A DNA stretch of 64,000 bases from Cucumis sativus (GCF_000004075.3 NC_026656.2:2852001-2916000); one strand, 5' to 3'; positions 12,572 through 25,100 are shown, numbered from the stretch's first letter. The notes: generated by a model not told the origin, from the letters alone. Translations and numbers: made by a program.

Positions 12572-15500
12572 ATGCAAGATATCTTCGCTTCTGTTCGCCG
12601 ATCATTGGTCTTTCGTCCTCCTCTCGACAACGATGATTCCCATTCCCCTGCAATTGGTGTTGGAGCCCTAGTTGATAAGATCAACTCCAGCATCCGCAAA
12701 TCCAGAGTCTTCTCTAGACACTCCCCTTCCTCTTCCTCTCTCCCTCCCATTCCTAAAGACACCGACCCTCCCATTCGATGGCGCAAAGGCGAATTGATTG
12801 GCTGTGGCGCTTTTGGTCGCGTTTATATGGGCATGAATCTTGGCTCTGGAGAGCTTCTTGCTGTCAAACAGGTTTTCCAATTTGGAGTTCCCTCTGCTGT
12901 TTTGTTGGATCTTCTTTTCATCGCCTTTTGTGTTCTTCTCTTTCAGGTTTTGATTGCTGCAAATGGTGCTTCGAAGGAGAAAGCGCAGGTTTGGATTTTT
13001 GTTTCCGCTTCTGGACCTGATTCTAATTATATGACCCTTTTTCTTTGTTTTAGAATATTGATTCTCGTATTTGAAGCTATTTAATTTCATTTTTCTAATT
13101 GGTTAAATTGATTAATTGTTCTCTATAAATAGATTGTGTTTACTTAATTAATACTCCTGGATCATAGATGGCTGATTGTAGTCTATAGGTTCCATTTGCC
13201 ACCAACCACATTTCTGTTGTATTCGCCACCAAAATTTTCTGGACATATTTCTCTTAGTTAATTCGAGTTTTTATTAATTTTGTATTTTAATTGATTTCAC
13301 TTAGATACTTGATGAAGGCTATAATCTTCAATTTTTTTGTTTAATATTTAAAGCAAATGCTAGAAATGGTTTCTTAGTCAAGGCTTCATTGTTTTTTGTT
13401 TTCTCATCTCGTGCATCATAATTTTTTTTTAATTGGTTTTTGTTTTCCTTCGTTACAATAAGAAGTTTTGAACAAATTGGTGTATATTTCATATATAAAT
13501 ATATAATATAACCTTTATCGTCAAATTTGAGTATTCTTTTGTTGTTGCAACCAGGCTCATGTTCAGGAGCTTGAGGAAGAAGTGAAACTTCTGAAGGATC
13601 TTTCTCATCCAAATATTGTTGTGAGTATGGCCTTCTGCTTCCCATTCACATAAAGAAGCCCATTAGTTTTCCCACTGAATACATTGCGTTGTTTGTTAGA
13701 GATACTTGGGCACAGTCAGAGAGGATGACTCTTTAAATATATTATTGGAATTTGTCCCTGGTGGATCGATAGCATCACTTCTGGGGAAATTTGGAGCCTT
13801 CCCTGAAGCAGTAAGTTATTTTATTTACAACTTTCAACATGTTAATGTCATATCCAGTGAGTGTATAATCCTTAACACCAACTTTATGTAGGTTTTAAGA
13901 ACATATACAAAACAGTTATTATTGGGATTGGAGTATTTACACAAGAACGGTATCATGCACAGGGACATTAAGGTCGGTTTTTATGATCCTTGTAATCTGC
14001 AGATGTTTTTCTTATTCCCCTGTCTTAGTTATAAATAGGTCAAGTTTCTTGTATTCTATTGCAGGGGGCAAATATCCTTGTAGATAACAAGGGATGCATT
14101 AAGCTTGCTGATTTTGGGGCTTCGAAACAGGTTGTCGAGCTGGTAAAGTTGATGATCCCTCACTTTCATATAGTTTGACTGATGTCTTCCTTCTGAGCAA
14201 AATCTCTTTGTTGTAGGCTACAATTTCAGGAGCAAAGTCTATGAAGGGTACTCCATATTGGATGGCTCCTGAAGTAATTCTGCAGACTGGTCATAGTTTG
14301 TAAGAACTGACTAATTTCAATTTCTACTAGAATGTACTATCTTTTTCTGAATATTTGGGTACCATTCCAATTATCAACTGTAAAATGTTGATTTCAAATC
14401 CTGTCGACAAACTTAAATTTGAATAAAATATATATTTAGTTGATAAACCAGGTTGAGCTCAATTAGGGCGGAATTTTGTATAAGTGGTGGTGCTTTGATC
14501 ACAGAGGATTTTGATTAAGATGCACATGTCAAATTTTGCTTTTGATAGGTTAATCTTCTTTCAGAAAACCCAATAATTAATAAACAAATAAATGATCTTA
14601 TGTAGCTTTGCCTTTGTCAAAATATTAAGTTGGTGAGATGGATGATCATAAGTGTGTGATAATCATTTTTAGCTCTGCTGACATATGGAGTGTTGGATGC
14701 ACCTTTATTGAGATGGCTACAGGAAAGCCTCCTTGGAGCCAACAGTATCAAGAGGTATCTTATGACTTGAAATTGCTTTAGTGCTTGGTGTATTAAATTA
14801 TTTTTTTAGAGTGAACTAACAATTCATTTCTTTTAGGTTGCTGCTCTTTTTCATATAGGGACGACAAAGTCTCATCCACCAATCCCTGAGCAGCTTTCGG
14901 TTGAAGCTAAAGATTTTCTGTTGAAATGTTTGCAGAAGTATGTTTCATTTCTTTGCATTTCTAACCCCGATGTTCAGGATTCAGGAAGCTAATCATAACT
15001 CTACAATGTTTGAACTTCGAGATTCATTTGAAATGTTCTTCTTTTGCTTCTCTTTGCCACTATTTCTCATGGAAAGTCAAATCAATGTTGGTCAAATTGC
15101 AGGGAACCAAACTTAAGACCAACTGCCTCTGAACTCTTGAAGGTAATTCTTAACTTAATTGATTTTTTTTCTTTACATAATGAAAACAAATAGGGAGATG
15201 CGGAGGCTCTAATAGTGCCTTTCCTCTTTTATTTTAGCAATGACGTGTTATACACTGACAGAAATAGTGCCAAAGGAGTGAATGTTTTAATTATCATTTA
15301 ACCTTTCTATTTTGTTGCATGCAGCATCCTTTTGTTATAGGGGAGGAGACACAATCTCAACTTATGTCACGTGATGCATGCACGGTTGAAACATCTTTCT
15401 TATAGTATTTAATAGACTTTATAATCCTGAGACAATAACCAGAATAATTATTCATGATTATTTATTTTCATGTTTATAACGGTAGATTTTCCATCATCAG

Positions 15501-17041
15501 GAGCCCCTGGAAACCCATTCACCACAATGTACTTCAGAACTTGAAATGAGGTGAATCCACAAAATCAGTGACTAGAATTTGCATTTACCTGCTTATAATT
15601 AATTAAGGTTTTTGACTTTTCCTTCCTTTTGACAGTAAAACTCCTACACATCCTGGATCAAGCGATATTTGTAATTTGGATAGTTTGAGATGCTCAAAGG
15701 TATACTCTACAAACAAACTAGAAAGTGATATGTGGGGAAGAAACAGTGATGATGAAATGTGTCAGATTGATGACAAGGATGATTTTATGTTAGATGAAGT
15801 AAAAATTGGCTCTTCTATTATACATGAGAATATGAAGGTGAGAAAAACAGTTTGTTTATTGTTCTACTCCTTTTTATTTATTTATTTTTCCCAACGTCTG
15901 TATACCACTTTAGTTCGTTCACAAAGTTCTGGAAGTTAACTCTCTTTATTTTATTTTAGTTATTTATTCTTTTTTCGTATTCTTTTGGCTGTAGAGTTAT
16001 AATCCAATTTGTGAGCCCTCTGATGATGAGGATTGCAAATTTGATAGAAGTCCAGTAGTAGACCGAGGAAGCAGTTTACATGAAGAAGCTCTTGCACCTG
16101 GAAGCTGTTCTGGAGCTTTTGACGAAGAACAAAACTTCTCATTTCCTAGTGGGCGATCACTTTCTGAAGATGAGGATGAGCTTACTGAATCAAAAATTAA
16201 AGCTTTCTTGGATGAAAAGGTTTGGTATTTCAGTTAGTGTTTAGCCATTACTTTTTCTTTCTAGTTCTCCCTTACTCTTTGCATTTTATTAAAGTAACTT
16301 GTTTGCTCAAAATTGTTATGTTTGATTTCAATGGCTTAGGCTCTTGAATTGAAGAAACTGCAGTCACCGCTTTATGAGGAGTTCTACAATAGTTTGAATG
16401 CATCCTGCTCTCCAGTTTTTATGGAGAGCAAACAAGATGAAAGCACTCCTAAATACTTGAAATTGCCCCCAAAAAGCCGGTCACCAAGTCGAAGTCCTGG
16501 TAACCCATCCCCAGCGCTTGATGCTTTTGGCACTGGTAGCCCAGGGAGCGGTAGCAGGGGTAATGCAAATGATCAAAGGTCACAACTCAACGATTGGAAA
16601 GGACTTCATGGTCAGTCAGAAGCTGGTAGCCCAAGGTTTGACTTTTGGATGTCTTTTAGCTGTCATGTCGTTTACATCTGTTGTATTCTTGATGTTTGGG
16701 TTATTGACGTTGTGTTTTATCATCTAGCAGTAAGAATTATTCTGAAATACAGAGGAAGTGGAAAGAAGAGCTTGATCAAGAGCTCGAGAGAAAACGAGGT
16801 AGATGATATTATTATTTAATGCCTCTTTAATACAAATATTACTATTGAATGAATGATCCAATGCGTTTCCAGAAGTTCGATGTCAGACACACACCATAGT
16901 GACTATTCTATTTTGCATTTTTCTTAATTGTTCACAGAGATGATGCGTCAAGCTGGCGTGGGAGCCAAAACTTCATCTCCAAAGGATAAAGCCATGGGCA
17001 GGCCAAGAGAGCGAACACGGTTTGCATCTCCATTCCGGTAG
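12572..17041 (+). CDS. NPK1: MAP kinase kinase kinase, NPK1/ANP type
   Basis: MEKK-class MAPKKK. NPK1/ANP kinases drive phragmoplast expansion at cytokinesis and act in stress and immune signalling. Seventeen exons: 12572-12871, 12947-12988, 13555-13620, 13700-13810, 13892-13972, 14065-14142, 14217-14299, 14673-14754, 14837-14937, 15103-15142, 15325-15384, 15501-15550, 15636-15837, 15995-16219, 16340-16635, 16731-16798, 16938-17041; 662 aa. Kinase domain about residues 70-335: glycine loop GCGAFGRV (77-84), catalytic K99, HRD 196-198, DFG 216-218, GTPYWMAPE ending at 245, all intact. The C-terminal half has the '[16 protein letters not shown]' region, a Ser/Pro-rich segment (SRSPSRSPG) and a basic coiled-coil end ([14 protein letters not shown]). 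Intron 11 has a weak donor (ACG/GTTGAA). The last exon ends in FASPFR-stop, as in Arabidopsis ANP1. Splicing at 17037 to 17125 would replace the stop by 16 more residues ending at 17176. Confidence 0.93.
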
Positions 17042-17873
17042 ATGTCTGAAATTCTTTTTACCTTTAAACAGCAAGTATAAACTCTATTATGGCAATCTCC
17101 ATGATTGTGAAGAACTGTTGACAGTGATGATGTGTCGGGTGCTGGGAGGGACAACAGGGAAAACTTCATCTCCTGAGGCAGTTATGAAAGATTAGCATCT
17201 TCAACGACTCCAGCTGAGTTTATCTTCTCATTTGTCATTTCCCCTCTGCTGTCCTTGTGGAGAGGACTGTCCATGAAGTGAAGAGGTCCCTTGATGACTT
17301 ACATGATCGATTCTCAACTGGGGGGAAAGAGAGGAGACATTGACGATATATGCTAATCTATTTTTGTTCCTTTTTTCTTATTGATTTTGTTGGGATGGGG
17401 AGGTTTTTAAAGGATGCATGTTTTTCAAATTTGTATCCAGTGGTGAATAGAAAGTGTATTATTAGTGTACAATATTCTATATTCTGGGTTTGATGATATA
17501 AAAATGGCACAGGTTTTCTCTTTCCAAGTCTGTTTCATTTGTAATTCATCAAACAACACATAGTTGTTGTTTGATTTGCACATTTTGTAAGTGGGGTCAG
17601 CCGTTTTTAATTGACCAAACACTTTCCGTTCATCAATCAAAGAGAATAATAAATACATTGAAAACAATATCAAAACTTTACTTTTACTACATATAATCAG
17701 AGTCTCATCTGTTAGAAGTGAAACCAAAGCTTCCTTTTATTGACAAACTGATGCACAATGTGATGAAACCAATCACATACACACAAGAATAAACCAGCTA
17801 TGGACATTGAGAAGATATCAAACAAAGAATAATTGTTCATTGAGAAACTGTTCCCCCCCCCCCCCCCTCGCTT
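17042..17873. other. intergenic space between convergent MAPKKK and TANGLED genes
   Basis: Tail-to-tail 3' region of two genes. It holds the optional last MAPKKK exon (17125-17176), the presumed MAPKKK 3' UTR up to about 17,480 and the presumed TANGLED 3' UTR on the other strand. No further gene is supported. The frame at 17,425-17,727 (minus) has no recognisable features. Confidence 0.5.
17853..17867. repeat. C15 homopolymer (G15 in the TANGLED transcript)
   Basis: Fifteen consecutive C on the plus strand, so the TANGLED mRNA would carry fifteen G starting about seven bases after its stop codon. Exact length is uncertain because homopolymers are error-prone in sequencing. Confidence 0.8.
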
Positions 17874-20497
17874 TCAAATTCTCATCTGTATGTTGTTGAT
17901 TGGTCTCTGTTTCAATCCACTCAGATTAATGTTCCCATCATACTTTTGTACACTTTTTCTGCTTTTCAGGGGAGACACCAACCTAGCAGCCAATCTTGAA
18001 GGTGAGAATGATTGTCTCAACTTGGAAGCTGTAAGTTTTGCAGGTGAAAATGGTTGTCTCAGCTTGGAAGCTACCAGCCTTGACGGTGAAAACGACCGAC
18101 GCAGCTTGGAAACAACAGTGGATCTCTTTGGAGACAGCTTACTTGAGCTTATCTGTCTCGTTGGTGATCTTGTGATCATTACCGGTCTCGTAGGTGATCT
18201 CGTGATCACTACCGGTCTCCTAGGCGATCTTGTGATCACTACCGGTCTTGTAGGTGATCGTTTGATCACTACTGGTGGGCTAATCTTCACCTGAAACTTT
18301 GAAGCTGACACTGGAGACTTAATCAAGAACTTATGTGGAGTTTGTTGTCTTGTTTTTGCGATCACTGGAGACTTTGTTCTACAAAACTTTGGCTGTTGTG
18401 AGGGGTTATCTGATGATAGGAATAAAGGGTTTGGAAAAAGTATGGTCTTCTTCGTCCACGGTCTGTTCCTAGGTGACACTCGGTTCGCCAGATACCGTGC
18501 ATTCTCTTTATCAACAACATCTCTTTTTGTTGGAGGTGAAACAACCTTGAAGTTGATCCGGGACCGAACTCGTTGAAGTGATGGAGAATGCGATGATTCA
18601 ATTCGTTTTGATTGGAATTTTTCTTGCTTCTCTCTTTTCCTTCTTGCTCTTAATTCTGAATCTTCTAGGTTTGGTTTGCGGTTTCTTTGTCGTGTCAATG
18701 GAGTTTTCGGGTCGTCCATGGATGTATTTTTGTTGGTGCTATTATTGGTAACTGCTTCAACCATCTCTCTTGCAAACTTACTTGCAGTTAGTATTTCCCC
18801 AATGGTTTCACCTACAAGCATTGCTGGTAAAGACATCCTCTTCCACTCCCCTGTACAATGCGAGGGCAGAAAAGAAAACTCATCACTATTTTCTCAACTC
18901 ATTTTCATTTGTTCACTTTTTAATACAAGTTTTTCTGTTTCTTCTTAAGAGTGTAAAACAAGTCATTTCCATTTAAATTTTTTAAAAATTTCTTTTCATG
19001 TTTTCTCACAATTAACATTCCCACGTAAAAGAATGACATAGTTTATGATAGCACTTTAGTATTGCTCTAAAAAAAATATATAACCTTTACTCGCTAAGCT
19101 TTTAGAATACTTCATCATTATGTCCTAAAAAAACTTCATCATTAACTTTTTTTTCTAATTGAAAATAGAATTGTTATTCAGATCAATGAAGGACTTAAAG
19201 ATCTTTTTAGGTGATATTAAAAAAGTGTATTCTTTATTAATTGTGACATGCAACTTTATTCAAAAAGAAAAATAAAAAAATTGAAACATGCAACTGACCC
19301 AAAAAATAAAAGGTAAGAACTTTAAGAAGTAAAGAAAGAGACCTCCTACTGCATTTGATGGAAACTTCCCCACTGGAGATTTCTTGCCTCCATTTTTAAT
19401 CCTTCAAAGTTGAAAACAGAGAACAACCCATTTCAGTTTATAAAAAAAACAAAAGAAAAAATCTCAACTTTAGACAAAACGAACAAAAATTAATACAAAA
19501 AAAGGTTTTTTTTTTTTTTTTTTTATACCTTAAAGATTCTTGTTTACATCTAAGGCTTGTCTTAAGATATGCTCTTGTACTACGTGGGCTAAGGCTCACT
19601 CCAGAAATTACTTTGTTTCCTCCTGTTACTGTGAATTGAAGTTCTTGCAGCCTATTCATGCACATTTCCACCTTCAAACACATTGAAAACAAGGCAAATT
19701 AGTCCAAAAATGTAAGAACAAGAAGAAGCTGAAGTGTTTGCTCAATCTTGATTTTTTAATAGGAGTTGAGTTTCTCCATCCATTTATGGCTACATAGAAA
19801 GAAAACATATATTGTTCTTGCTGAAGTCATTGGGGACTGTTTGTTTTCTGAGAAAATGAATAAGAATGATTTTTTATGTTTGTTTGTTTGCATATGGCTT
19901 CTATTAGAAACAGAGAGAGAGAGAGCTAAAAGTTTGTTCAAATATCATGTGTTAATTGAATTGAGTTGAGTTTTAAATCTCAAATTTTGGATTCTTCAAA
20001 TATTGAAGATGAACATTGAGCTGGGGAAACCAAAGATCAGAGCGTTCATTTCCATAGAAAGTGAAGCAGAATTTAAAATTTTCAACCTTTGAGCTGAGAA
20101 TTTGTACTGAAAATGAAGAACTCAGATTAGAGAAATGAAACATAAAATGAAATGAAAGATAGAAACATTGCTGTCATCATGCCTTTCAAAAGAAAAAAAA
20201 ATAAAATTAAGAGACCTACCAAAGTTAAATTTTCAATAAACTGAAAGTGAAGAAAGATCTTCAATTTTCCTCCAAAAACTTAAATCACAACAAAAAGATC
20301 TCATATGCAAATCACACTCAGAACAGAAGAACTAAATGTAATTCTTTTACAAAAAATTCCCCAAATGGGAAACCAAACCATCAACTTTCCATTACCTTCT
20401 TTAGTGTTTCTCTCACTTGAACTGGATTGAGAGTGGCTGCTGCTGCTGCTGCTGATGCTACCATTTTCTTTTGTTTTGGTGGGGTTTTAGCAACCAT
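17874..20497 (-). CDS. TAN1: TANGLED, division-plane microtubule-binding protein
   Basis: TANGLED marks the cortical division site from preprophase to cytokinesis and guides the phragmoplast. Minus-strand exons: 20396-20497, 19529-19671, 19343-19401, 17874-18850; 426 aa. The start is [11 protein letters not shown], followed by a six-Ala tract. The diagnostic N-terminal region is clear: '[14 protein letters not shown]', '[17 protein letters not shown]', then '[17 protein letters not shown]'. Further on are '[14 protein letters not shown]', '[12 protein letters not shown]' and 'ILFPNPLF', all in family order. The C-terminal third is very basic and carries two tandem repeat blocks: four 10-aa units ([10 protein letters not shown]-like) and three 14-aa units ([11 protein letters not shown]-like). 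Slightly shorter than Arabidopsis TAN (about 476 aa). Intron 1 of the transcript is about 0.7 kb; intron 2 begins in a 19-base A run (sense strand). Convergent with the upstream MAPKKK. Confidence 0.94.
17990..18275 (-). repeat. two in-frame tandem repeat blocks inside TANGLED
   Basis: Block 1, about 18155-18275: four 30-bp units coding for ten residues each, of the form [10 protein letters not shown]. Block 2, about 18001-18115: three 42-bp units coding for 14 residues of the form [14 protein letters not shown]. Both are Arg/Lys/Ser/Pro-rich. Both look recently expanded, because third-codon positions are still largely shared between units. Confidence 0.85.
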
Positions 20498-20743
20498 TTT
20501 GATTGAATTGAAGAATCTCCGAAGTGGGTCTCCAAGAAAAAAAAAAAAAAACCTCTCTCTCTCTCTCTGTATTTCTCTCTCTAAATACCCATGAAAATTG
20601 AGGGGTCAAGGATGATTTGAGGGTACAAATTTTTCTCTCTCTAAAAAAAACTGAGAGAGTTATTTGAAATTCCCTTTTTGTCTCTCAAGTGGAGAAGTCA
20701 AAGGCGAAGGCTTTTTAGATAATTGGTAACGTATCTTTGTTGT

Positions 20744-20792
20744 TCCAACGGTCGATTTCTATTCAATATGAAAGCCGAAGGGCCAACGGCTA
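20744..20792. promoter_or_regulatory. two MSA-like (AACGG) elements in the TANGLED promoter
   Basis: The sites 'tccaacggtcg' (20744-20754) and 'gccaacggcta' (20782-20792) each match the mitosis-specific activator consensus YCYAACGGYYA at ten of eleven positions. They lie 250-300 bp upstream of the TANGLED ATG. MSA elements are bound by MYB3R factors and give G2/M expression, which fits the gene's role. The upstream region also has a CT/GA-rich leader at about 20,540-20,660. Binding is inferred. Confidence 0.65.
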
Positions 20793-21858
20793 CTTTTTAT
20801 TTATTTACTTTTTAAAATAATATTTGATGGGCCTTCCATGCATTCCAAATTCGGCCCACTACGCTACGTTTTGGAATTTGGTTCTTAGTTCTCTATGTGG
20901 GTCTCTTCTCCATCATCATTGAAGTAAAAAGAAACAAAAGCTAGAAATGACAAAATCTTAAAATTAGGGTTTGCTCCTTTTATTTTAAGTTTTGTCCATA
21001 AAAAGTCTAATAATGCTTCTTTTTTTTGTGAGAAATTTCTTTTTTCTATTTTTTAGTTCAAATGATTAGAAAGGGAGGATTATCTGTTCGAATTTTAGAG
21101 AAAATGATAAATATCTTTATTGGAGACGAAGAAAGTTAACCGAGGACTTTTACGATATACGATTATCTTAATTATCTTCTACGTGGATTATCAATTATAA
21201 ATTATAAATTATGTAAGTGAATGGTAGTTATAAGGGTTGAATTTTTTTGATTTAATCTTTAAATTTGAATTGTACTTAAGTTTAGTCTTTGATTTCTTCT
21301 TAAAGGTACAATAAAGGTAAGGATGAGAGACCAAATATTGGATTTAAAGGATATCTACTAAAACGTTAACATACTAATATTTTAATCATCAAATTGACTG
21401 GTGTGTGTTTGTTAAAATGAATACATAATATTTCATGTTCTACTGCATAAGAAAATTATAGGAAAGGGGAAAATAGAACCTATACCCAAGTGTTTTTACC
21501 AAAACCAAGTGTGCTCCATAAGACTGTCATTAGTTTGTATTTTTAATCTAAGTATGTATCATCAATTAATTGGTCAATTGAAGTAATTTGTAGGACTCTT
21601 TCCTCATTGTATGGATTTATTTGACTTATTTCAGGAGTTTGTCAATAGTTCACAATATTGACCAAAAGATACAAAGAAACTAACAATCTTATCTCAAGGA
21701 ATCCAAAATCAAAGTAAGACTAACTTGTTTATGAGGCTTCATTTGGTAAGCCAGAAGCATACAATTTAGCTGTAACATCCAAGAAATGAAATATTATATG
21801 AATAAAAAAAAAAAAAAAACAAATACACAGATAACTATTTGTAGACAGAGTGAAGAAG
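20793..21858. other. intergenic space between TANGLED and the kinesin
   Basis: About 1 kb with no supportable gene. AT-rich, with a 17-base A run near 21,804. A degenerate tRNA-box-B-like 'gttcgaatttta' near 21,090 could be SINE debris, but I cannot delimit it. Confidence 0.4.
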
Positions 21859-22160
21859 TTAGAGAAGAAACACTGTTGTACAAAAAGGGTTGAAGATGAT
21901 GATGTCGTCATTAAAACTTGGTGGGAAGATCGACCGATGTGATATTAAAGAATGGTATCCTTCAAGTTTCGAGCACACAACTTGAGAGGACTTCACACTG
22001 ATGGCTTTGCTTTGTTTGATGGGAGTGAGATGTTAGAGAAGAAACGACTGTCGGACAGAAAGTTGAAGATGATGTTGTCATTGAAACTCGGTTGAGGAAG
22101 GTCGTGATGGTATTAAAGATGGCCTCCTGAAAGTTTTCAGGCCTCTTAACTTGAGAGGAC
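21859..22160 (-). repeat. tandem duplication of the kinesin 3' end (~170 bp)
   Basis: Two similar units follow each other directly. One starts with 'ttagagaagaaac' at 21,859 and the other with the same word at 22,033. Both end near 'aacttgagagga' (21,979 and 22,148). The right unit contains the kinesin stop codon (22,078) and roughly its last 25 codons. The left unit is a diverged copy in the presumed 3' UTR, with substitutions and small indels that break the frame. Confidence 0.8.
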
Positions 22161-25100
22161 TCCACACAATTGGTTTTCTTTGTAATGCTATAACTTTACC
22201 ATTTCTTGAACCACCACCTTGGGTTGGAGGGCTTCCCATGAACTTGCTACTGCTCCTCATGGCAGCAATAGGTGTTGCCTCTACTGTTGTTTGGAACTCT
22301 GGTAATGGAGAGAATAGCTTCGAATATCTTGCTTTCCTTGCTGCAAATAATTGTGCCCCCAATGCAGCATTTCCATTATTGAATTTTGAGGCCGAGGCCT
22401 GGAGTGGGGTTGTCATGTGAGAATGCAACTCTGGGCGAAGTGTAGCAATTGAGACACGTCTCTTGGGTTGAAAAACCTGTGTTGTAGTTGTTGTGGTTGT
22501 TGTAGTCATTGTTGAAGTTGGCCTAACAGCTAGCGAACTTCGTCTGCCAAGACGAAGGTTTCTTGTGTTGGCTGCTGCAGTTGAGTTCATTTTGGGGACA
22601 TTTTCTTTGCCTTCTGTTGGAGGAGCAGTGTTTATAAATGAAGAGACACGTCTTTTTTTGGATGGTATGGGGGAAGTTGGCGGCACAAAATTTGTTATCT
22701 TTCTTAGGGGAAGCCTTAGCTTTGAAGGACCCAATGGCGGTTTCTTCTCTGGAATGGTTTTAAGACCTGCCAGCTTTGGAAGAGTTTGCATTGCTGAAGG
22801 CTGAGAGGCGGCACCAGCAACAGTAGCAAGAGCTCTATTTTCTTGTTTTAGTCTGGCCTTCCTCTCTTCCGCTAGTTGGCTCTCGATATCTCGAACCTGT
22901 TAGTACACAAACAATAATTTTGTGTTCACTTCGTAATGAAGATCATGTAAGCAAATTGTGCAATGATGTAAAAGAAGGCACAGCAATATGTTCAAATTTA
23001 CCTTTTCTTGAAGATTCTTGCAAGTATGTTCCTTAGCCGCGAGTCTTAACTGCAAATATTGCACATTATCTTGTAACTTCTTCATTTCCTTCTCGTCATG
23101 CTTGGACTTTTCTGCCTATAAATTTCAACAAATTGATTAAAACAAGGCCAAAACACAAAAAGAAGAACCTTTAGAAAGCACTGAAATTTCCGGTGTGTTC
23201 ATATACCATTTGCTTGAACTTGAACAGGTCTGTGAGATCTGTCTGTTTGCGAGCAGGGGCATTCTCGATCCCCCTAACACGGCTTGCAAAATTTAGTGAG
23301 CAGAGTGTCTCTCCAACATCGGCTGCACTTGGACTGATCTGTACAAACATTAGCGTTTTGCAATCTCCTCCTGCACATTGAATTGCAATTAGAGTCCACG
23401 GTAATAAAAATAAAACAAATAACAGAGGCCTCTAAATTGAAGCTCAGACGGAGACTTCAAAGTAAAGATATCAGGTAGCAAAGTATTATGGTAAAACCCC
23501 CACACCTAGAGAGCTTTGCAGCAAATGAGTGAGCTTTGAGTTTCTGTTACAAGAAAAATAAATAAAACTCAGTCCAATATTATACTAAGAAAATTTCCGA
23601 GGCAGATGGGATAGTAGGATGGAGAAATGCCTGTAAGGAACGTGAGCTGTTTTAGAAGCCAAGGCAGAGATGACATCACCAAGAGCGGAAAGTGACTTAT
23701 TAATGAATTGAGATTCCTTTAATCTTTCACCATCAACATCAATCCTCCCCACGCGCTCGCTACCAGCCAAGTCCACCAGCCAAAGATGACTCTTTGTCCT
23801 CTGTCCATTTATAAGATTCTCTCCCTTGACAGTCACCCGCAACAAGCTGCATATGTACATATGGTTATTGGCGTGCATAAGTATTTCTATCTGTCAAATC
23901 ATCTTGTAAGAAGAAAATTTACTTAACATATGCTGTTTAAGTAGTTGTTGGCATATGAAAAGTGTATCATTGTTCGTGTAAAAGATGTTAGTAGAGGATA
24001 TCTCTTAACATGTTCTTCACGATGCACATGATCAGACAAGAATATTACCAATGGGACCGGCTGCTTAGCTCATTAGCACTGGTGGACCCGACAGATCTTG
24101 CTCGGCTTCCAGATTTAAGTAGTTCCCACACTTCTTCAGTTCCATACACTTGAGCTTCAACCAGTCCAGGGACTTCCTGTGTTCCTTCGGCTGCTTGCTT
24201 AATCTCCAACCTTTAAACAAACCTCACATTAACAATTCTTTCCCATGTTTTGAACATTGCTAATCATTCAAGTGTTTCAAGTGTTCAGTAGTCGAACTTG
24301 TCTAGTGGAGAACAGCTACCAGTAAATTAGCATGTAGCAACAAATATTTTAGAGCGCTTGAAATAAAAGCATTCAACCCTACAACATTATAGACATTACC
24401 ATGTCTACAAATATGCAAGTAATATAGACATAATGGAACCATCCATTAGAAGTTACCAGCGGAAAAAACTCACTTCTTTAGATTTGGGTTGGAGTTATCT
24501 GCCAAGAGATCCCTTATCTTCTCATTGTAAACCTCCAACATACTGACGTACAAATCATATTTCACAGCACCATCTCTATCTTCTGAAATCTTAAACAGCT
24601 CTTTCAGAGTCCGGTAGTTGACTCCTCTGTTTTCGGGTGTTCCCTCCATTGTAAATGTCTTCCCTGTTCCAGTTTGTCCATAAGCAAATATGCAGACGTT
24701 ATAGCCATCCATCACTGAAGCTACAACAGGTTTAGCTTGACTGAAAACAGTTCCTGCAAATTCGGAGAGACATCGATTAATAAATTATTCACTGTAACTT
24801 AAATTAGGAACTAGTTCCCATAATCACCTTGGCTGTCCTCAGTCTTGAACACATGATCGAATTTAAACAGTTTTTTGGAAGAATCAGAAGAAAGAACTTG
24901 AATCTCATTTTCCTGAGACGAATCAAATTCAATCACAGTGGTAGATCCATTTTCTATTTCGCTTTGATTCAACGGTCTACATCGGCAGAAAACTCTTATA
25001 TTCCCTTTCAGTTCAATCACTTCATTGTAAAGTCTTTTCCTCTCAGTGGATTCTTCAAGGTATTTCTTCTTCAAACGTTCATTCTCTGTACCTAAAAGGA

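Noticed and set aside
17833-18294. Plus-strand frame with repeated '[11 protein letters not shown]' units
   Set aside because: Antisense shadow of the 30-bp repeats in TANGLED, whose minus-strand reading is clearly homologous.
21729-22165. Two short minus-strand frames downstream of the kinesin as separate genes
   Set aside because: They are different frames of the duplicated kinesin tail and lack independent features.
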